Of a DNA stretch of 64,000 nt, positions 54,991-64,000 are shown piece after piece. The position numbers and the translations under genes are program-made. The stretch is from Tilletia caries. Its lineage: Eukaryota; Basidiomycota; Exobasidiomycetes; Tilletiales; Tilletiaceae. The stretch's first letter is position 1. The number at the start of each line of letters is the position of its first letter. The notes below the pieces were generated by a model. It saw nothing but the letters and a program-made list of their open reading frames with translations, did no database searches and had not been told where the DNA came from. The stretch covers positions 434,001-498,000 of the forward strand of contig JALUTQ010000007.1 of NCBI GenBank assembly GCA_032718865.1, in the 5' to 3' direction.

Positions 54991-55445
54991 ACTTGTCGGC
55001 CAAAGAAGTGAGCAAGGGATAGTTGAACAGAAGTCCCACTTTGCTACTGGCGCAGAAGTCGAGGAGATGATCGTCGTCAAGCGTAGCGAAGGTGTTGGGT
55101 TGATGACCTTTTTGGGCGCTTCCTTCCCGCTTCCCGTCCCCGCCTTCTTTCACGCTTGGGCCGTGGACGCGACCGAAATGGTCTGATTTTTCAGTCTCAC
55201 GCGCAAAGGACACGCGATGAGGAACAAGACCTTCGATTGTGTATAGGTGAACAGAGTGAACGTAAGGAGGAAAGGGAACGCAGAGAACGAGGGAGGAATC
55301 GCGAAATGAAGGAATGCAGTGATGTCGTGTATTATGAAGGGGTTCGACAGCCAGGCAGCGCGATGGCATGGGCTGTGTTCGCTATAGTCTCGAGGTTTGA
55401 GGGAGAGGACGGAAAGAACCTACGTCGAAGGGAAGTCCTCGCTCT
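54991..55445. other. Intergenic between dyn1 and erg27
   Basis: It holds the 3' UTR of dyn1 and the promoter of erg27. I looked here for the missing C-terminal half of dynein (stalk, AAA5, AAA6) and found none. Confidence 0.6.
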
Positions 55446-58400
55446 CTAGAAGCAGTAAAGCAGCGTGCATCTGTTGAGGGACAAAAAGATGAGTCAGTGA
55501 ATGGATATAGGAGCTCGCTGACGTCTAGTCCTGTCACGTACCTGTTGAACAGCGCCGGAGATGCAGCCGCGCGGGAGCCCATCCCTGATGATGGCGGGTT
55601 CATTGTGAAAGTCTATCGAGATTGAGGGATCGAACACGGTAAGCGAAACATTCCTACGGAGGTTCGGTCCCAGATTTATGCAACTCACAACGTGCAAGTT
55701 CTTGCCGATCTCACTAGAGAACCATCGCAACAGTTCCTGAGGTTGATGGAGTGGACACAGAAATGTGAGTCGACTTGTCCAGTCCAGTTCGAACCCAGAA
55801 GACTACTCACCTCTGATGAGTCGAGCATCAACCCGTCGCGCTGTGATCCTTCCTTGCAAGCAGTCAGCAGGGCGGATGCCTCGTCTCCCTCGAAAAGACC
55901 GGGCACCTCGTTGTTGGCTGATGGAATCGAGGACATTTCATGAGTCAGCCTGCTGGGTTTCGTGAGCCCAAACATTCAGTTAATCACTCACCGAGAAGAG
56001 TGTTCATGCGCTCAAGCTGAGCCGGATCCTTGACCTGAGACTCGTCGCTGTAGGATAGACGAATCTCCGATGAGTAACACATACATCGAGTCTCGCCGGC
56101 AATCATACTTACATGATCCAAGAGATCTTCTCTCCCTTGGCACCAGCCCGTCGAAGGACGGTGCGCAGATCTTCGTCGAAGTCCGCAGCAGTATACTTGT
56201 TGCTTGGCGAGATCGTAAAGATCGAGAGACCGTTGATCCAAGCCACGAATCGAGCGAGAGTCGTCTGCGGAAGTAAGGTGAGCAGACGTCAGAATCCAGG
56301 CTCATCAAGCTGCTGTTACAACTTGGTACTCACTCGGCCACTTCCGCTGACACCGATCAGAAGCAAGTGTCCTTGTCTCTGTCTAAGCACACGGTCTATC
56401 GATGATGCCAAATCGAGCACTTCATCGAATAGCACGAGCGAGGCATCGAGCTCCCTGTCAAAGCGATCCGTTCAAAAGTCAGTCAATGACGTCCAGCCTG
56501 TAAGATCAATACTGTGAACTCACTCCTCGGAGTATTGCCTCAAGCGCTGGTGCGTAAAGTCGCGCAGCATTTCTCGCTCGACTGGCACGTAGTGCTTGCT
56601 CATCCACGCCGAGAACAGAATCGGTCGCTGCAAAGCCTCTCCGTGGTTGATCGTTGGGAAGTGCATCATGGCCGTAGAGTCGATCGTCTCGTCGGTCCAT
56701 CGACGCTCATCCTCGGTGACCAGTCGGTCCTTGAACAGACGCGCTGCCTCGTGCGCCCATACCTTGACAAGTCCTTCGACCGACAGTGTGTCGAGCGGCT
56801 TGATCGCCTCGTAAACACCACGCATCCATCGCGTCAATTCACGAGGCGAATAGACGTAGTGAGCTTGGATGTCTGGGGTGAAGCGCTTTTGCGAGTCGAG
56901 GTAGAAGTCCACCATGGCCGCCGTCAGAGGCTCAGCATAACCACGCAAGCTTGGCGTGACCTTGAGAACGGCTCGGTTGAAGGTACCGTAAATTTGATTC
57001 AAGGACACCTTTCCTGGGTAGTCGACCATAACGAGCGGAGCATGGCGAAGGAAACGATGACTGAGTGGCACACGACCAGGATCTGTCGGAGGGTTGCATG
57101 CACCAACAAACTGGATTCGCTCCAACTTGACCCAGGCCTTGTCTGTGGTCCGCCAGTAGCCACCACACTCGACGAGCTGACGAAGGAAGGAAATGACACG
57201 CTGGGTGCCATACTTGTCCGTAGCCGGCAAATTGATCTCATCGCAGAAGACGACGATCCAGCGGCCGATCTGGGCAGGAGCCAAGATGACTCCGTTGGGC
57301 GTCTTTCGGTACTCGCAATACTGCTCGAAAGTCTTGAGGATGAGCTCAGGAGTTGTAGCACTTGAGAAGTTGAGACCAACAACCTCCATGTCGGGAAGTT
57401 TGCGGAGAGCACTGAACAGTGTCATCGTTTTACCTGAACCGGGCGGACCACACAGCATCAGGGGCTTGTGCTCGGACAACCACGAGTACAGGACCTCCTC
57501 GTGTCGTACGGTGTCCATGGTAGGAATGACGACGTCCGAAGAAGTGACTTGGTTCGTCTCGATTTCGACCGTGGGGACCTTGCCTTGCCATGAGAACCAC
57601 TCCGCGTTGGAAACTTGCACGTCAAAGTCGATCAAGGAGGCTCCCGGTCCCAGCTGTGGCAGATCGACACCTGTCTGCGATCGAAGGTATTCTCCCATCT
57701 CGGCTCGAGTGTCCAACTTGGAGTCACCAGTGAACGCCCAGACGATGCTGACGACCAGGCGCTTGCTGGCGTAAGCCTCGATCTGATCTACTGACAACGG
57801 GAAGTCAGAGTGCTGGCGGTTGTACTCGAGAACGTTCCGCGCCGTCTTGTTGATAAGAGAGAACAGTGTGCTCAGAGCGCGAGAGACTGTGAAGTCCATG
57901 ATGTGGAACACGGACGCCGCGAATTCAAGAGCACGGTTGACGAGGCCATCGTCCCCAAAGAAGGGGCTGATCGCTCTTGCAATGATTGCCTGGGTCTCGA
58001 GATCCGGCGAGTTTTGTGGCTCTGTTCTTCGCGGTAGGCCAGACATGTCATCGTCGTCTGCTCCGAGAGGCACAGACTTGAGAGCGGACAGGTAGTTGTG
58101 GTACAGCATCGGGGGTCCAACGATGTCGTCGCTGAACCAGATCATACCACAACGAGACACAGTGGCCAGGGTCGCATACTTGAGATGCTCAACCTCGAAC
58201 ATGATGCGTACGTTCGGCGGCAGATTGAGACGCTCTCCGTTTGGCAACGTGAGGAGCTTGTTGTCGTCGAGAACACTGTTCAAGTTCTCTACCCATTCGG
58301 GGTCGACATCACCATCGAAGATGATCCAGTGGCGCTTCGCACTCTCTCCGCGGACGTTATCGATGATCTTCCGCAGGACGTGCGTAAAGAGACCGTCGTT

Positions 58401-61400
58401 CCACTCTCGAGTAGTGGGGTCGAGAGTGCCGTATAGAGCATCCTTCGACACAGCCTTGGGATCGATGACGTAGGGAACGCCTTCCACGCCCTCGAGTCGC
58501 TCCAGCGCAGCCAGAAGGACCTGCCATGCCTGCGTCTTGCCTGTTCCCGAAGGGCCGACGAGCATGAGACCATGCGAAATCTTCTGGATCTGGTACAGCT
58601 GCATGACCTTCTCTTGCCATAAACCGCCGTCGACGAGATTTCGCTCGGCGCACACGGCAGCGACGTGTTCCTTGAGCTTCTCCAACGCGACCGGCTTGTA
58701 CTCGACGCCCGGGAAAACGTCCGACAACAGGCTTGTGAGGAGAGGGACATCGTCGGCCACGAGCTTGGGAACAATCGTCTCCGAGACACTCTGAATGAGG
58801 ATCTCTTGTTCAGAAACCTCGAGAGAGACGTCGTCGCTGATATGCCCTTCACTGTTCTCAAGCAAAAGCCTCTCCCGCTTGAGCGCACCAGCGGAGACGA
58901 GCACAGACTTCAGCGCACGAAGACCGAAGTCGTAATGCGGTTGTGGGCTGAGCTGCTCTGCGCAAAGGTTGAAGAACGGAACAACCTTTGATGCGAGGAC
59001 CTCGGCAGTGCGGAAACCCTGTGAGAACAGCATGACCTGAGCAATGAGCTCGCGGTCCGGGTGCGTCATGGCCATGTTCCGGAAGAGCTTCTTCAAGTTG
59101 TCGGGCAACTGCGAACGACCTGCATAGGTCGGATTCGTGGTAATGAAGATCCCCGTCCGCGGGTTGACCTTCACAGTCTTTCCAACCAGCTCAATCTCGG
59201 CATTGGGGTTGGTCATCGTTGCTGCAAGTCCTTGCTGAATACTCTGGACTTGCTGGGAGACGGCGGACAAGATACGTTCTTCCAGACGATTGAACTCGTC
59301 GAAGCATCCCCCTGTCATTGAGAAAACAAAGTCATTTGCGATTCTCGGCCTCACTCCAGCTTTGGCAGAACTCACAAGCACCAACACGACACAAGCCGAC
59401 GAAGATTCGACCCATAGCTTGGAAATCGAACGTCTCGTCACAGCAGAAGACGAGAACGAACATTCCTAGCTGCACGCCCAAAGCCTTGACACTCTCCGTC
59501 TTACCGGTACCTGCCGGTCCGAATGGAGCACCGCCTAGTCGCAAGTTGAGCGCCTGAGTCAGCGTCAGGTAGCAGCGATCAGTCAAAGGCGTCTGGACGA
59601 GGCGGTCTGGTACCCCGAGGTACTCGTATCCGTAGGGGAAGGAAGCATTTGCCATCTGGATGCTGAGTCTCTCGAGCGGGTTCGCCTCCTGAAGGTTGAT
59701 GTAGAAGCGCATCTGGTACAGCCAGCTGAAGTCCTTGTTCGACCTGACTCCTTGCGCCATGAGGAAACGGATCACATCACGCTGATGAACAAGCTCGGTG
59801 ATGAGATGCTCGCACTTCCTCCGCTTCAGGAGTGGCACGTCTGTCAAGACGGTATCGGCAAGCAGGTCGAGCCCGCGCAACACAAGTTGGAGCGGCTCGT
59901 CCAATGCCTTGCCCGCCTCGAGTGTGCCGTCGACAAGCTGTGTCCACATGATCTGACAAGCCAACACTACGAGTTGGGCAGGGAACTCGTCGATCCAATT
60001 GAGGAACTTCTCTTTGTCGAGCTCCGCGGGGTCCGTGTAGAATTCTTGGAGCGCGGCGTATCCCTTCGACAGTACCTGAGCGAGAGTGAGGCGCATGTCG
60101 CTTTCCAACTTCGACAGCCAATCGTTGATCTTGCTGTAGTTCTTGAGGACAATGGGCGTCTCGAATGGAACATACTCTTCCTCGCGACTCAGCATTCCCT
60201 CCAATTGAGTGAGGTCGTCGTCGAGCCGGACAGTAGCAATACCCGCAAACATCTTCTTGAGATGCTTGACGATGCGCTGCACATCCTTGCTGTTACCGAT
60301 GATCTCGAGAAGGTCCTCGTCACCGACGAAGTAGAAGCGAGGGAAGTTTGCTCGCTCCCTCTCCAAGTATTCACCGAGTGCCTTCTGGATTTTGCTGAGC
60401 AGATCAGCCAATCGCTCTAGGCTCTTTTGGACACCCGGGATGTTCATCACATCCAGCACGAACGGCGACTTGTACACCTTCTTCATCACAGTCAAGAACT
60501 CCGTGTTGATGTTCTGGAAGCGTGAGCTTTCGACGGGAAGAATGTGTCGAATCTCGGCGCTGCCGGAGAAAATGCCCTCGAGGTAGACCCATTGCCTTTG
60601 GACGTCGATCCAGGTGTCGAACAGGACGGAGATCTTCGACAGCCGATCCTCCCACAGTGTCGCTTCCTCTTCGAAGACCTTGTAATGAGGACTCATAGAC
60701 ATGGCTCGCAGGGCATTGAGGTTGTCGCCGGCCAGAGAGAAGATGTTGTCCCAGCCTCGAATCAGTCGGCACTTGTTCTGATAGTTGACAAGGTCGAGGG
60801 TGTAGTTTGTCCAGCTCTCGCGAACTTGCTTGAGATACTCCTCCAACGCCATCTCACCCTGAGCAGTCATGATGACGCCCTTGATCAGCTGCTCGTTCTT
60901 CTTCAAGCCGAGATCCCACACCGTTCCCAGCGTCATCGAAGACGGCATGTACGGCGTCGACATCTTCAACTGCTTGAAAAGTGAGCGCCAGTGCCGCTCC
61001 CGCATGGCCTCTGACTTCAGGTCCGTGACGAGCACGTTGGACTTCAAGAGGCCGCGTAGCGTGTCTTGCACGTACTCGAAGGCTGCGTATTGGCGCATTC
61101 GACTGGGCATCTCCTTCGTCTGGCTGAGCAGAGCATCGAGCTGCTGTCTCAACTTGCGTGGTTGGACGTTGTTCCAGTTCAGCTCACGGAGCTCGTCGAC
61201 CTGGCTCCAAGTACCTGAAAGCGCCACCCAGACCGCCTTCAGGTCCTTCAACTCTTCGGTAATAGGGTCCAAACGCTCGTCGGCGACATGTTCGAGGTCG
61301 CACGCTTCCTTCGCCCTTGCAACAAGATCGCGGTGATCCGCCAAGGCTTGGACTTGTGCCTCGAAGTTGCTGAGGGTGGCGAGCGCAGCATCCGCTTTGA

Positions 61401-64000
61401 GGGTGCCTTGAATTGGTTTCTGCTGCTCCCACTCCGACACAATGGAGGTGATCTTCTCGCTCACGTTCCGATCTTCTGCGATGATCTTTTGTTGCAAACC
61501 GGAGATCTGCTCTTGAATGCTGGCATTCTTGCGACTGAGAATCTCGTTGAAAGCACTCCATTCGCCCTCAACCTGGTCCACGTAAAGCCAGTCCTTCGGG
61601 AACATGTACCGCTGTCGCTCCAAAGTCTTTTGTCCGACACCGAACATCTCGATCTCAGGTGCCCAGCCCTTGGTCTTCCGCTTCAATTCTTGCACGAAAG
61701 TGATGAACGCCACTGTCTGAGCTGTTGAACTGGCCTCGATGCTGTATCCTTCGAGGTCGTTGCGCGCCTTGAGAATGGCAGCATGTGTCTCGCGCATCTT
61801 GGTGCCCAGCTTTGCACCGTAGCGGTTCAGGATGTCGCGTTGCCATGTGTCGTATTTGGCATTGACCTTGCTTTGGACTTGCTCGTAGTCGATAACGCAA
61901 ATGCCAAAGGACCTTTGCGTGTCCGAGTTGTCGAAGGTCGACCGCGTCTTGCGAATCTCCAGTAGCAATTGCTGCCAGCTGAGAAGGGACTCGCCGAGTC
62001 TCGCGTACACGTGCTCAGATTCCAGATCCCAGAGCGACTGGAACTGAAGCCACTTGGCCACATATCGACTGACCTCCGCAATCTTGTTCTCGATGAGAGT
62101 GAACAAGCGCTCCAAGGTACCGTCGTCAAAGCGAGTCAGCAGGCTGACGTAGCTCTGCTCGCTGGCGGTGAGCGCCTTGACCTGCAAACCGATCTCGTAG
62201 CGTGAGCTCTGCACACGCTTGAGACCACAGATGATGCCCAGGATTTCATGCAGCTGTCCGAACCAGCGAGCCCGGGCGTGCTCGATCGGCGGGTCCAAGA
62301 AGATGACTTGGTTCTGGATTCTGATCTCGTGAGTGACAGGCTTCAACTCAATCTGGTCGCGTTGTTGAGCCTTCGCAAGCTGTTCCTCTCGCTTCTTGGC
62401 GCCCTTCCGCTTGCCTCGGAGGTTTGTGACGTCTCGAAGGGGAGTGTTCTCCCTGCCATCCGCCGTCTCACCTTTGGAGAACTCGGTAGTCCACGACAAG
62501 CTGACCTGTCGAAGCCGCTCCAAGAACGTGTTCTCGATTTGGGCGTCAAGATCTGCGACCCAGCCTTCGAGGTTGGGGTAGCCTTCGAGGTGCAGGCGAT
62601 CAATTGTCTGCTGGATCTTTTGAAGGCGGGAGGAGAATGCCTCGACGGTGTAGGAGCAGCTGCTGAGCTCGTCAACGACTTTGTACATGTCCTTCTGCAT
62701 GACAATCAGGTCGGCGACCCTGTCTTGGAAGAGCGAGACCGCGCTGGCGAGCTGGCGGACGAACACGACTCGGTCGTTCTCGCGGCTGAAACTGCGGCCA
62801 GATCCGGGCAGGTAACCGCCCGTTGGGATGTCGTAGCCGATAATGAGCTCCTCCCAGCGGTAAGCCATTGCAGGCTGGAGCAGGTTGTGGGCATCCTGCT
62901 GAACCTGAGCCACCAGACACGCGATATCTTGGTTCTCCTTCAGCAGAGCGCAGGTCTGCGTGTATGTGCGCACAGTCTCCATGAGCGAGACAGCATGAGG
63001 GTACAGACGCTTTGCCTCCGTCGCTGTGTTTATGATGGCACGTGGAATCGAAAACTTGAGCCAGATCAGGTTCCGGACTTCCTTGAAGAGCGCAATGTTC
63101 TGGCGCTCGAAGTTGACCGTCAGCTGATAGACATTGCCAGCCGCGCGGTTGCGAGTTATAGCGAAAATGTGACCCGAGACCTTCATCTGGCGCTTGCGTG
63201 GGTCGTCGCGCCACTTCTCGAAGAGTGGGTTCGTGTCAAGTTTTCGCCTGAATGTCTCGCTCTCCGCCTGAAGCTTTTGACCCTCGGCATACAGCTCCCA
63301 GCCCTTGCCGAGCACATCCTCAACGCGCTTCATGTAGATGTTCAGCTGTCGCTCGATCTGCCGCGCCCAGATGATGGTTCCAACGACTTCGGGAATGTCG
63401 CGCAGCTGACTCATGAAGTTGGCTTCCGAAGGACCGAATTGCGCCTTGTACTTGTCGTGTAACGTCTGGATGTCGGATTTGACGCTCTCCAGCAGCTGTT
63501 GCTGGTACTCTTGGACGGCACCACGAACCTTGGGGCGGACGAAAAGGGTGTTGAACTGAGATAGAACCGCCAACATCTCCCTTGCGCTCTTCGCTTGACC
63601 TAGCATGTCGCGCAGCTTCGAGATCAAGCTGTTCTCGACGCGAGAGACCCGTTCGTTGTACGCAGTCTCAGCAGCCGCCCATATCTCGGCGCCTTCTTGA
63701 GAGACGTCGAGGACGTCGCAAACCTTCACTGTTTCGTATGCAGCGCGAATCTCCTCGTCCATCTCAATGCCCGCCAGCGTCTGTACCCGGGGCTGCTTGG
63801 CGACAACGTTACCGGCTGAAGGGCCCATCAACATGGTACCTTTGCCCGAAGTCACCATCACTCGGAATTGCTCGTGCGTGTTCCTGGAGAAGGTGAGACA
63901 GTTCAGCACACAATTGCTTTGGGTACGACAATCGTGAAGTAGACTCGCCTGAATGCACTGATGTAGTTGAGTCGCTCCCTCAACTTCTCGTGCGCGCCTT
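55446..64000 (-). CDS. dyn1: Cytoplasmic dynein heavy chain, N-terminal half (split-type Dyn1)
   Basis: The 5' end lies beyond the window. Readable exons: 64000-63949 (partial), 63883-59376, 59311-56524, 56454-56334, 56264-56113, 56047-55992, 55917-55811, 55736-55689, 55612-55542 and 55470-55446, all in phase (about 2,640 residues). The tail and linker run to AAA1 with P-loop GPAGTGKTE and Walker [12 protein letters not shown]2 has [14 protein letters not shown]3 has [10 protein letters not shown] and [13 protein letters not shown]4 has GVSGSGRTT, with Arg where Lys is usual. The gene ends just after [22 protein letters not shown] with a six-codon tail and TAG, so it lacks the stalk, AAA5, AAA6 and C-terminal domain. 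This matches the split dyn1/dyn2 dynein of Ustilago maydis. The first intron read (63948) uses a GC donor. Confidence 0.93.

Noticed and set aside
55446..55470. Dynein truncation as an assembly or frameshift error
   Set aside because: The last exons are all in phase with good splice sites, the following 450 bp hold no dynein sequence in any frame, and the break point agrees with the known split dynein of smuts.
56514..57365. A 283-codon plus-strand frame opposite the AAA3-AAA4 region of dyn1
   Set aside because: Antisense shadow of a conserved exon, no recognisable product.
62248..63462. A 404-codon plus-strand frame opposite dyn1
   Set aside because: It lies wholly antisense to conserved dynein coding sequence and has no domain; a by-product of codon bias.

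Overview
This is eukaryotic nuclear DNA from a fungus. Genes carry short GT-AG introns, often with GTGAGT donors, and the coding regions are GC-rich. The recognisable genes are fungal: an Egt1-type ergothioneine synthase, the Erg27 3-ketosteroid reductase, a Slm1/2-like PH protein, an Rsc7/Swp82 subunit and Efm7. The best clue to lineage is cytoplasmic dynein heavy chain: it stops right after AAA4, as in the split dyn1/dyn2 dynein described for Ustilago maydis. I therefore infer a smut-lineage basidiomycete (Ustilaginomycotina). I see no tRNA, rRNA or CRISPR array.

Layout. 1-2092: low-information DNA with a candidate small transposon. 2093-5833: egt1 (-). 6283-9203: candidate DNA element with motif-rich ends. 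10133-12151: MINDY-type deubiquitinase (+). 12300-42250: a repeat-rich accessory island. 42784-44560: slm1-like (-). 45285-46880: another motif-rich-end element. 47194-48315: efm7 (-). 48577-51173: rsc7 (-). 51520-52091: small unknown gene (+). 52562-54990: erg27 (-). 55446-64000: dyn1 (-), with its 5' end outside the window.

The island is the most interesting part. It holds a local family of small secreted proteins (called A to E here). Each has an N-terminal signal peptide and one or more copies of a short motif, roughly F-G-x-x-(P/H/K)-x-G-x-G-x-x-W, usually set between dibasic (KR/KK) sites. The layout is that of Kex2-processed repeat-peptide precursors. There are three copies of the locus: a diverged one (12.3-16.9 kb, +) and two that form a large inverted repeat (about 28.26-21.76 kb on - and 35.6-42.2 kb on +). 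Across 24.0-26.9 kb the two arms pair without a single indel, yet they differ sharply inside the peptide-coding exon of gene C.

Mobile DNA is dense in the island. A full Ty1/copia element (17184-21757) has identical 100-bp LTRs and a GAGGG target duplication; the opposite arm preserves its empty site. A pogo/Tigger-like element with 138-bp TIRs (33566-35614) ends exactly where the right arm begins. A 2.5-kb element (30654-33153) appears to have captured a piece of a SEC1-family gene. The flanks are conserved housekeeping genes, so the island looks like a young, actively rearranging accessory locus between stable neighbours.
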